Below, one piece after another: positions 24,538 to 32,266 of a stretch of 64,000 bases of DNA; position 1 is the stretch's first letter, and every line of letters starts with the position of its first letter. The stretch spans positions 1 to 64,000 of the forward strand of contig NZ_CP102357.1 of NCBI RefSeq assembly GCF_009696685.2, in the 5' to 3' direction. Made by a program: the position numbers and the translations under genes. This DNA comes from Paracoccus sp. SMMA_5_TC (GTDB lineage Bacteria > Pseudomonadota > Alphaproteobacteria > Rhodobacterales > Rhodobacteraceae). The notes under the pieces are model-generated. The model did no database searches and was not told the origin of the DNA. It worked only from the letters and a program-made list of their open reading frames with translations.

Positions 24538-27500
24538 ATGACCCAGACCGCGCTTGACGACTATCGGCTCAGCGACCGTTACGACCGCGAAAGCGGCCGC
24601 GTGTTCCTGACCGGCACCCAGGCGCTGGTGCGCATCCTGCTGGACCAGGCCCGCCGCGACCGCGCCGCGGGGCTGAACACGGCGGGGTTTGTCTCGGGCT
24701 ATCGCGGCTCGCCTCTGGGGGCGCTGGACCAGGAGCTGTGGCGCCTCGGGCCGCGGCTGGCGCAGGAAGGCATCGAGTTCCTGCCCGCCGTGAACGAGGA
24801 TCTGGCCGCCACCGCGGTGCTGGGCGCCCAGCAGGCGGCGCTGGAGCCCGATTGCCGGGTCGAGGGCGTGTTTTCGATGTGGTATGGCAAGGGCCCGGGG
24901 GTCGACCGCTCGGGCGATGCGCTGAAACACGGCAATGCCTATGGCAGCGCGCCCAAGGGCGGGGTGCTGGTGGTGGCCGGCGACGACCACGGCTGTGTGT
25001 CATCGTCGATGCCGCATCAGTCTGACGTGGCCTTCATGGCCTGGTTCATGCCGGTGCTGCATCCGGCCTCGATCCGCGAATATCTGGAATATGGCGAATA
25101 CGGCTATGCGCTGTCGCGCTTTTCGGGCACCTGGGTCGGCTTCAAGGCGATTTCGGAAACCGTCGAGGCCGGCCAGTCGGTCGAACTGCCCGCCGACCGC
25201 CGCTTTGTGCTGCCTGAATTTGCCGCCCCGCCCGGCGGCATCCATGTGCGGCTGTCGGACCTGCCCAGCCCGGAAATCGAAACCCGGCTGATCCACAAGC
25301 TGGCCGCGGTCGAAGCCTTTGTCGAGGCGAACCCGATCGACCGGCGCATCTATGACATTCCCGAGGCCCGGTTCGGCATCGTCACCAGCGGCAAGGCGTT
25401 TCTGGACACGATGGAGGCGCTGCGCCTGCTGGGCCTGGACGAGGCCGCCTGCCGCCGCCTGGGCATCGACATCTACAAGGTCGGCATGGTCTGGCCGCTG
25501 GCGCGCCGCGACGCGCTGGCCTTTGTCACCGGCAAGCAGGAAGTGCTGGTGATCGAGGAAAAGCGCGGCATCATCGAAAGCCAGTTCAAGGAATATTTCT
25601 ATGACTGGCCGGGGGCCAAGCCCGACAAGATGGTGGGCAAGCACCGCGCGGCGGGCGACCCGCTGCTGCCCTGGACGGGCGAATTGACGCCCTTGATGCT
25701 GGTGCCGGTGCTGGCCGAACGGCTGGCGGGCTTCTTTCCCGACGAAGGGCTGGCGGAACGCGCCGCCGCACTGGCGGCGACGCCGGCGCCGCGGCTGTCG
25801 GTGCCCGGCGCCAGCCGCACCCCCTATTTCTGTTCCGGCTGCCCGCACAATACCTCGACCCGCCTGCCGGATGGCAGCCGCGCCGCCAGCGGCATCGGCT
25901 GCCATGTCATGGCCGGCTGGATGAACCGCCGCACCCAGGGCTATGCGCAGATGGGCGGCGAGGGGGTGACGCTGGCCGTCACCCAGCGCTGGAACGGCGG
26001 CAAGCACATGTTCCAGAACCTGGGCGAGGGGACGTGGTATCACTCGGGCTCGCTGGCGATCCGTCAGGCGGTGGCGGCAGGGGGCAATATCACCTACAAG
26101 ATCCTGTATAACGATGCGGTGGCGATGACAGGGGGCCAGCCGGTCGACGGCCCGGTCAGCGTCGCCGCCATTGCCCAGAGCTGCCGCGCCGAAGGCGTCC
26201 AGCGCATCGCCCTGGTCAGCGACCATCCCGAAAAATTCGACCTGTCCGATTTCCCCGCCGGCACCACCCTGCACCACCGCGACGAACTGGATGCGGTGCA
26301 GCGCGAGCTGCGCGAGATCCGCGGCGTCAGCGTGCTGATCTATGAACAGACCTGCGCCACCGAAAAGCGCCGCCGGCGCAAGCGCGGCAAGGCCGAGGAT
26401 CCGCCGAAATTCGCCGTCATCAACGATTGGGTCTGCGAGGGCTGCGGCGACTGTTCGGTCGAATCGAACTGTCTCAGCGTCGAGCCGCTGGAAACGCCCC
26501 TGGGCCGCAAACGGCGCATCAACCAGTCCAGCTGCAACAAGGATTTCAGCTGCCTGAACGGTTTCTGCCCCAGTTTCGTCACCATCGAGGGTGGCAGCCG
26601 CCGGCCGCCGCAGCCGGCGGGGCTGGATGCGCAGGCGCTGGTGGCGGGCCTGCCGCAGCCGCCCGTGGCGGACCTGTCGCGCCCGCATGAACTGCTGGTC
26701 GCCGGCGTCGGCGGCACTGGCGTCGTCACCATCGGCGCGCTGATCACCATGGCCGCCCATCTCGAGGGCAAGGGCGCCAGCGTGCTGGATTTCACCGGCT
26801 TTGCCCAGAAATTCGGCACCGTCCTGGGCTATGTCCGGCTGGCCGCCCGCCCCGAGGACATCCATCAGGTGCGCATCGAACGCGGCCATGCCGATGCGGT
26901 GATCGCCTGCGACGCGGTGGTCGCCTCGTCGCCCAAGGCATCGCTGCATTACCGGCCGGGAACGCAGGTGGTGTTGAACCGCGCATCGATGCCGACGGGC
27001 GATCTGGTGCTGAACCGCGATGCCGATCTGCGCATCGACACGCGCGAGGCGCTGATCGCGGCCACGGTCGGCGACGACAACCTGCTGGGCTTTGACGCCA
27101 ACCGTGCGGCCGAGCGGCTGCTGGGCGATGCGGTGTTTGCCAACATGATGATGCTGGGCGCGGCCTGGCAGCGCGGGCTGGTGCCGGTGGGGCAGGCGGC
27201 GCTGGCGCAGGCGATCCGGTTGAACGGGGTGGCGGCGGAACGCAACCTGCTGGCCTTTGACCTGGGCCGGGTGATGGCGCATGACCCGCAGGCGCTGGCC
27301 GCGCATCTGGCGGATGCGCCGGCGACCGAGCCCAGCGATCTGGCGGCACTGGTCGCCCATCGCCGCGCCTTTCTGACCGAATATCAGGACGAGGCCTATG
27401 CCCGCCGCTTTGCCGAGCGCATCGAACGTCTGGCCGCCCGCCTGCCCGAGCCGCTGGCGGTCGAGGCCGCGCGGTCGCTGTTCCGGCTGATGGCCTACAA

Positions 27501-27966
27501 GGACGAATACGAGGTCGGGCGCCTGTTCACCGCCACCGATTTCCACGACCGCATCGCGCGCGAGTTCCAGGGCGACTATCGCGTCCACTACCATCTGGCG
27601 CCGCCGCTGCTGGGGGGTGCGCGCGACGGGCGCGGGCGGGTGCGCAAGCGCCGTTTCGGTCCGTGGATGGGTCGGGTGATGGCAGTGCTGGCGCGGATGC
27701 GGCATCTGCGCGGCACGCGCTGGGACCTGTTCGCCCACAGCGCCGACCGCCGGCTGGACCGCGAGTTGCTGAGCTGGTTCGAGGGTCTGCTGGACCGGGT
27801 CGAGGCCGGCGCGCTGGACCACGACCCGCAGGCCCTGGCCATGGTGCTGGCGGCGCCGCAGCAGATCCGCGGCTATGGCCCGGTGCGCCACGATGCCGCC
27901 GAACGGGTCCGGGCCGAGGTCGCCAGCCGCCTGCGGCAGCAACCCGCGATGATGGCGGCAGAGTGA
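24538..27966 (+). CDS. Indolepyruvate:ferredoxin oxidoreductase, fused alpha-gamma subunits
   Basis: Single chain of 1142 residues combining IorA and IorB. It would decarboxylate arylpyruvates (indole-, phenyl-, hydroxyphenylpyruvate) to aryl-acetyl-CoA with a ferredoxin or another acceptor. The thiamine-diphosphate part is LGEGTWYHSGSLAIRQ...ILYNDAVAMTGGQ (about residues 497-538). A ferredoxin-like cysteine cluster follows (VCEGCGDCSVESNC...SSCNKDFSCLNGFC, about residues 632-680), then the gamma domain VAGVGGTGVVTIGAL. The large fused form is common in aerobic Proteobacteria. It ends the route from aromatic amino acids to the paa genes at the right of the window. Confidence 0.93.
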   Translation: MTQTALDDYRLSDRYDRESGRVFLTGTQALVRILLDQARRDRAAGLNTAGFVSGYRGSPLGALDQELWRLGPRLAQEGIEFLPAVNEDLAATAVLGAQQAALEPDCRVEGVFSMWYGKGPGVDRSGDALKHGNAYGSAPKGGVLVVAGDDHGCVSSSMPHQSDVAFMAWFMPVLHPASIREYLEYGEYGYALSRFSGTWVGFKAISETVEAGQSVELPADRRFVLPEFAAPPGGIHVRLSDLPSPEIETRLIHKLAAVEAFVEANPIDRRIYDIPEARFGIVTSGKAFLDTMEALRLLGLDEAACRRLGIDIYKVGMVWPLARRDALAFVTGKQEVLVIEEKRGIIESQFKEYFYDWPGAKPDKMVGKHRAAGDPLLPWTGELTPLMLVPVLAERLAGFFPDEGLAERAAALAATPAPRLSVPGASRTPYFCSGCPHNTSTRLPDGSRAASGIGCHVMAGWMNRRTQGYAQMGGEGVTLAVTQRWNGGKHMFQNLGEGTWYHSGSLAIRQAVAAGGNITYKILYNDAVAMTGGQPVDGPVSVAAIAQSCRAEGVQRIALVSDHPEKFDLSDFPAGTTLHHRDELDAVQRELREIRGVSVLIYEQTCATEKRRRRKRGKAEDPPKFAVINDWVCEGCGDCSVESNCLSVEPLETPLGRKRRINQSSCNKDFSCLNGFCPSFVTIEGGSRRPPQPAGLDAQALVAGLPQPPVADLSRPHELLVAGVGGTGVVTIGALITMAAHLEGKGASVLDFTGFAQKFGTVLGYVRLAARPEDIHQVRIERGHADAVIACDAVVASSPKASLHYRPGTQVVLNRASMPTGDLVLNRDADLRIDTREALIAATVGDDNLLGFDANRAAERLLGDAVFANMMMLGAAWQRGLVPVGQAALAQAIRLNGVAAERNLLAFDLGRVMAHDPQALAAHLADAPATEPSDLAALVAHRRAFLTEYQDEAYARRFAERIERLAARLPEPLAVEAARSLFRLMAYKDEYEVGRLFTATDFHDRIAREFQGDYRVHYHLAPPLLGGARDGRGRVRKRRFGPWMGRVMAVLARMRHLRGTRWDLFAHSADRRLDRELLSWFEGLLDRVEAGALDHDPQALAMVLAAPQQIRGYGPVRHDAAERVRAEVASRLRQQPAMMAAE

Positions 27967-28041
27967 TCGGGGGGGCATAGTTGACTATTCATATCGGGTA
28001 ATATAGCCGGGCGGCGAACAACCGCTACGAGGAACCCCGAC

Positions 28042-28965
28042 ATGCGTCATCTGCCCCTGATCGCCTGCCTTGGCCTTGGCCTGGCGCTAGGCCCCGTCGC
28101 GCCGCTGCCGGCCCTGGCCGAACCCATGGCGATCACCCATTCCCAGGGCGAAACCCGGCTGGAGCAGGCACCCGAAAAGGTGCTGATCCTGGACATCAAC
28201 GCGCTGGACATCGCCGATGCCCTGGGTGCTGAACCCGCGGGCGTGCTGGGCAGCAACCTGCCGGCCTATCTGTCGAAATACGCCGATGCCGCCTATCCCA
28301 AGGTCGGCACCATCTTCGAGCCGGATTACGAGGCCGTGGCCGCCGCCGATGCCGATCTGATGATCGTGGGCACCCGCAGCGCCTCGACCTATCCCGAAAT
28401 GTCCAGGATCCTGCCGACGGTCGACCTGAGCCTGGGCGATGACCTGTTCGCCTCGGTTCGGGACAATATCGCCACCCTGGGGCGCATCTTCGGCAAGGAG
28501 CAGCGGGCGCGCGACATGATCGCGACGCTGGACGCCAAGATCGCGCATCTGAAGCAGATCGCCCCGAAATCGGGAACCGCGCTGATCCTGGTCACCAATG
28601 GCGGCAAGCTGGGTGCCTATGGCCCGGCCTCGCGCGTGGGCTGGATCCACAGCCAGCTGGGCTTTGCCACCGTGGCCCCGGACATCGACGACCGTTTTCA
28701 CGGCGGCGACGTGATTTCCTATGAATACATCCTGGAAAAGGATCCCGACTGGATCTTTGTCATCGACCGCGACGCGGGGGTGGGGCAGGCCGGTGCCGGG
28801 GCGCAGGCGGCACTGGACAATGCGCTGATGGCGCAAACCCGCGCGGTCAAGGCCGGCCATGTCGTGCAGCTGGACCCGCAGGCGGCCTATATCGCCTTTG
28901 GCGGCTATACGGCGCTGAACATCCTGCTGGATCAGCTGACCCAGGCCCTGGGCGCCGACGCCTGA
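28042..28965 (+). CDS. Siderophore ABC transporter binding protein (FatB/YclQ/CeuE type)
   Basis: Periplasmic binding protein of 307 residues with a signal peptide ending near PALA/EPM (about residue 27). The fold is the helical-backbone type: APEKVLILDINALDIADALG, then YPKVGTIFEPDYEAVAAADADLMIVG. The late tract DWIFVIDRDAG is typical of the FatB/YclQ branch for catecholate or citrate siderophores. It is first in a four-gene operon with 7 bp to the next gene. An A+T-rich patch 40-60 bp upstream is the likely promoter region. Confidence 0.9.
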   Translation: MRHLPLIACLGLGLALGPVAPLPALAEPMAITHSQGETRLEQAPEKVLILDINALDIADALGAEPAGVLGSNLPAYLSKYADAAYPKVGTIFEPDYEAVAAADADLMIVGTRSASTYPEMSRILPTVDLSLGDDLFASVRDNIATLGRIFGKEQRARDMIATLDAKIAHLKQIAPKSGTALILVTNGGKLGAYGPASRVGWIHSQLGFATVAPDIDDRFHGGDVISYEYILEKDPDWIFVIDRDAGVGQAGAGAQAALDNALMAQTRAVKAGHVVQLDPQAAYIAFGGYTALNILLDQLTQALGADA

Positions 28966-28972
28966 CCCTGCG

Positions 28973-29953
28973 ATGATTCCCCGCCCGAGCCAGCCCGTCG
29001 CGGCCATGGCGCTGGCGCTGCTGATGATCGCGGCGCTGGCCGTGGCCAGCCTGTTCGTGGGCGTCCTGCCCATGGCCATCGACCGGCTGGCGGCGGGCGA
29101 TGCCGCGGCCTGGCTGGTGCTGGTGGAAAGCCGGGTGCCGCGGCTGGCGGCGCTGCTTTTGGCGGGCAGCGCGCTGTCGATCGCCGGGTTGCTGACGCAG
29201 ATCGTCATTCGCAACCGCTTTGTCGAGCCGGCGAATACCGGCGCCATGGAATCGGCGGGGTTGGGCCTGCTGCTGGTCACGCTGTGGGCGCCGGGCGCGC
29301 CGATCATCGCCAAGATGGCGGTGGGCGCGGTCTGTGCCCTGATCGGCACCGGGCTTTTCCTGGCCATCCTGCGCCGGGTGCCGCTGCGCGACCCGCTGCT
29401 GGTGCCGCTGATCGGGATTCTGTTCAGCGGCGTGATCGCGGCCGCGACCAGCTTTCTGGCCTATCGCCTCGACCTGCTGCAGACCGTCCTGGCCTGGAGC
29501 CAGGGCGACATGTCCGGCGTCCTGCGCGGTCGCTACGAATTGCTGTGGCTGGGCCTGGGCGCGGCGGCCCTGGCCTGGATCGCCGCCGACCGGTTCACCG
29601 TGGCCGGCTTGGGGCGCGATGTGGCGCTGTCCTTGGGGGTGGCGCATGGACGCTGGGTGGTCACCGGGCTGGCGGCGGTGGCGTTGGTCAGTGCGGTGGT
29701 GGTGGTCAGCGTCGGGATGATCCCGTTTCTGGGGCTGATCGTGCCCAATATCGTGCGGCTGTCGCTGGGCGACAACATGCGCCGGGCGGTGCCCTGGTGC
29801 GCGCTTGGCGGCGCCGGGCTGGTGCTGGTCTGCGACATCCTGGGTCGGCTGCTGATCGCGCCCTATGAGATTCCGCTGGGCACGATGATGGGGGTGATCG
29901 GCAGTGCCGTGTTTCTGGCGCTGATCCTGCGCGAGACACGCCATGGCGCCTGA
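28973..29953 (+). CDS. Siderophore ABC transporter permease (FatD/YclN type)
   Basis: FecCD-family permease of 326 residues with about nine or ten membrane segments. SRVPRLAALLLAGSALSIAGLLTQIVIRNRFVEPANTGAMESAG is the family pattern around the substrate channel, and MIPFLGLIVPNIVRLSLGDNMR holds the cytoplasmic coupling loop that contacts the ATPase. It pairs with the next gene, which it overlaps by 11 bp, to form a heterodimeric channel. Confidence 0.9.
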   Translation: MIPRPSQPVAAMALALLMIAALAVASLFVGVLPMAIDRLAAGDAAAWLVLVESRVPRLAALLLAGSALSIAGLLTQIVIRNRFVEPANTGAMESAGLGLLLVTLWAPGAPIIAKMAVGAVCALIGTGLFLAILRRVPLRDPLLVPLIGILFSGVIAAATSFLAYRLDLLQTVLAWSQGDMSGVLRGRYELLWLGLGAAALAWIAADRFTVAGLGRDVALSLGVAHGRWVVTGLAAVALVSAVVVVSVGMIPFLGLIVPNIVRLSLGDNMRRAVPWCALGGAGLVLVCDILGRLLIAPYEIPLGTMMGVIGSAVFLALILRETRHGA

Positions 29954-30905
29954 TCGCCGTCCGCGCATCGTGCTGGCACTGCTGGCGCTGGGATTGGCGC
30001 TGCTGGCCGTGGCCTACATGACGCTGGGCGCGCGCGGCAACTGGGATTTCGTCCTGGGCTTTCGCGGGCGCAAGCTGCTGGGGCTGCTGGTCGTCGCCCA
30101 TGCCGTGGCCTGGGCGACGGTGCTGTTTCAGACCGTGACCGCCAACCGCATCCTGACCCCGGCGATCATGGGCTTTGATTCGCTGTTCGTGCTGGTCAGC
30201 ACGCTGCTGGTGGCGGTTCTGGGCAGTGCCCGGGTGGCGGCGCTGGACCCGCGGCTGGTGTTTGGCGCCAATGTGGTGCTGATGATCGCCGCGGCGCTGG
30301 CGCTTTATCGCTGGTTGCTGGGCAGCGCCAATGCGGCCGGGCTGCACCGGCTGCTGCTGATCGGGGTGGTGTTCGGGGTGTTCCTGCGCACGCTGGCCGA
30401 ATTCATCCAGCGGCTGCTGGATCCCAACGAATTCATGGTGCTGACCGACATGCTGTTTGCCAGTTTCACCGCCATTCCGCCGCAATTGCTGGCGGCGGCC
30501 ACGGTGACGGTCGCGGCGGTGTCGGCCTGGGTCTGGCCGCGCTGCCGGCGGCTTGACGTGATGGCGCTGGGGCGGCCGCTGGGCATCAACCTGGGGCTGG
30601 AGTGGCGGCGGGAATCGCTCATGCTGCTGGCGGCGGTGGCGGTGCTGGTGGCGGTCTCGGTGGCGCTGGTCGGGCCGGTGCTGTTCTTCGGGCTGATGGT
30701 GGCGGCGCTGGCGCAGCTGGTCCTGGGGCAGACGGCGCATCGCTATCTGCTGCCGGCGGCCTCGCTGGTGGCGGGGCTGCTGCTGGTCGGCGGGCAGCTG
30801 GTGCTGGAGCGGGTCTTTGCGCTGGACAGCGCCCTGCGCATCCTGATCGAATTCGGCGGCGGGCTGGTGTTCATCGCGCTGCTGGTGGCAAGGGGAAGAC
30901 GATGA
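29943..30905 (+). CDS. Siderophore ABC transporter permease (FatC/YclO type)
   Basis: Second FecCD-family permease, 320 residues. FRGRKLLGLLVVAHAVAWATVLFQTVTANRILTPAIMGFDSLFVL corresponds to the same conserved region as in its partner, and GPVLFFGLMVAALAQLVLG to the coupling loop. The sequences have diverged strongly, as usual for the FatCD/YclNO pair. The stop overlaps the ATPase start as ATGA. Confidence 0.9.
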   Translation: MAPDRRPRIVLALLALGLALLAVAYMTLGARGNWDFVLGFRGRKLLGLLVVAHAVAWATVLFQTVTANRILTPAIMGFDSLFVLVSTLLVAVLGSARVAALDPRLVFGANVVLMIAAALALYRWLLGSANAAGLHRLLLIGVVFGVFLRTLAEFIQRLLDPNEFMVLTDMLFASFTAIPPQLLAAATVTVAAVSAWVWPRCRRLDVMALGRPLGINLGLEWRRESLMLLAAVAVLVAVSVALVGPVLFFGLMVAALAQLVLGQTAHRYLLPAASLVAGLLLVGGQLVLERVFALDSALRILIEFGGGLVFIALLVARGRR

Positions 30906-31660
30906 TCCGCATCCGCAATCTGGGCAAGGACCATGGCCGCACCACGGTGCTGGACGGCATCGACCTGGACCTGCCGCGCGGCGGCGTCACCGCGCTGGTG
31001 GGACCGAATGGTGCCGGCAAATCCACGCTGCTGTCGCTGATCGCGCGGCTGGACCGGCCTGATCGTGGCAGCGTCACCGTGGACGGGCTGGACGTGCAGC
31101 GCACGCCGGGTGCGCAACTGGCGCGACGGCTGGCGATCCTGCGCCAGGACAACCACCTGACCGCGCGGCTGAGCGTGCGCGATCTGGTCGGTTTTGGCCG
31201 ATTTCCGCATTGCGGCGGCCGTCCGGGACCAGAGGATCACGCCGCCGTTGCCCGCGCGCTCGACTATCTGGAATTGACGCCGCTGGCCGACCGCTTTCTG
31301 GACCAGTTGTCGGGCGGCCAGCGCCAGCGCGCCTTTGTCGCCATGGTGCTGGCGCAGGACACCGATTACCTGCTGCTGGACGAGCCGCTGAACAATCTCG
31401 ACATGCGCCATGCCCAGGCGATGATGCGGCTGCTGGCGCGGACCGCCCGGGATCTGGGCAAGACCGTGCTGGTGGTGCTGCACGACATCAATTTCGCCGC
31501 CTGCCACGCCGACAGGATCGTGGCGCTGAAGGGCGGGCGGCTGTTTGCGCACGGCACCCCGGACGAACTGATCTGTCCGGTGGTTCTGGGCACGCTTTAC
31601 GACATGGAGGTGCCCGTTCACCGGATCGAGGGACGTAACCTGGCGCTGGTCTACGGTTAG
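30902..31660 (+). CDS. Siderophore ABC transporter ATP-binding protein (YclP/FepC type)
   Basis: ATPase of 252 residues. Walker A GPNGAGKST (about residue 36), signature [19 protein letters not shown], Walker B YLLLDEPLNNLD and switch histidine in VLHDINFAACHADRI are all intact. It closes the binding protein-permease-permease-ATPase operon. The four genes make a complete inner-membrane importer; no TonB-dependent receptor is in the window. Confidence 0.92.
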   Translation: MIRIRNLGKDHGRTTVLDGIDLDLPRGGVTALVGPNGAGKSTLLSLIARLDRPDRGSVTVDGLDVQRTPGAQLARRLAILRQDNHLTARLSVRDLVGFGRFPHCGGRPGPEDHAAVARALDYLELTPLADRFLDQLSGGQRQRAFVAMVLAQDTDYLLLDEPLNNLDMRHAQAMMRLLARTARDLGKTVLVVLHDINFAACHADRIVALKGGRLFAHGTPDELICPVVLGTLYDMEVPVHRIEGRNLALVYG

Positions 31661-31671
31661 GCCGGCACGGC

Positions 31672-31923
31672 TCAGTTCGTCGGTTGTGTGCCGGGGCTGG
31701 CCGGGGTCTGCGGCGGCATCGATGGCTCGGCCGGCGCGTCGGCGGGCTGCGACTGTTCATCGACGGGCTGCTGATCGTCGCCGGGTTTGGGGATATCGGC
31801 GGTCTCGTAACCCATCCACCAGACAAAACCCAGAATGGTCAGCGCTACCAGGATCAGGATGCCCAGAACCGGGCCACGGTGGCGGCGTTGCTGCTTGCTC
31901 AGATCGGGTTCGGGGGCGGACAT
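31672..31923 (-). CDS. Small single-span membrane protein with proline-rich tail
   Basis: Protein of 83 residues. A short charged N-terminus (DLSKQQRRHRG) is followed by one membrane helix (PVLGILILVALTILGFVWWMG) and a low-complexity tail rich in Pro, Gln, Ala and Asp. The ATG at 31923 has an excellent AGGAGGA site, which is why I accept this short gene. I do not recognise a family. It converges on the siderophore operon with an 11-bp gap. By charge rule the tail is periplasmic. Confidence 0.7.
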   Translation of the reverse strand: MSAPEPDLSKQQRRHRGPVLGILILVALTILGFVWWMGYETADIPKPGDDQQPVDEQSQPADAPAEPSMPPQTPASPGTQPTN

Positions 31924-32266
31924 GGTTCCTCCTGCATCAGGGCCGCGGCTGCGGCGGGTCTGCCCACTCAACCCGCCCGGGCGCCCGACGTTCCCCGCCA
32001 ATGCCGGCCGCGTGTGCAGCGGCAGGGATTTTCTTGACATAATTCCGATTATCTCGATAAGTTGCACCCGCGCCGGTCCCAGAACCTCGGTCACCAAGCG
32101 TGCAGCCAGCCGGATCTGCGAGGTGTCGATCACCGCCGTCGGCCGTTCCATCCCCGGCTGGCAAATTGGCGTCGATCGGGTCGAACCGGCCGCGCGGTCG
32201 ATCCGCTTGTCGCCGGGAAGGCTCGTCACCTTCATAAACCATCGGCATTCGTGAACGGAAAATCCG
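31924..32266. other. Gap without a convincing gene
   Basis: This 343-bp stretch between two minus-strand genes has no frame with a good start and family-like content. It contains an A+T-rich patch with TTGACA at 32034 (weak -10 TAAGTT 18 bp on) and the symmetric word TTATCTCGATAA at 32048-32059. The patch may hold a promoter, but no plus-strand gene follows it directly. Confidence 0.4.

Noticed and set aside
25000..27978. Very long open frames antisense to real genes, such as the 992-codon minus-strand frame across the indolepyruvate oxidoreductase and similar ones at 955-3171, 32309-34912 and 45256-48114
   Set aside because: Their translations are low-complexity runs rich in Arg, Gln, His, Gly and Ala with no family motifs. 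They arise from G+C-rich codon bias opposite well-supported genes.
27981..28007. A promoter or iron box (TTGACT with nearby TAATAT, TGA-N9-TCG) before the siderophore operon
   Set aside because: Spacings of 12 or 15 bp do not fit a normal promoter, and the IRO-like word has a mismatch. The patch is probably regulatory, but no exact site can be defended.
32034..32063. A sigma-70 promoter (TTGACA, 18 bp, TAAGTT) on the plus strand
   Set aside because: The -10 is weak and no plus-strand gene follows within 2 kb, so it is only mentioned in the gap entry.
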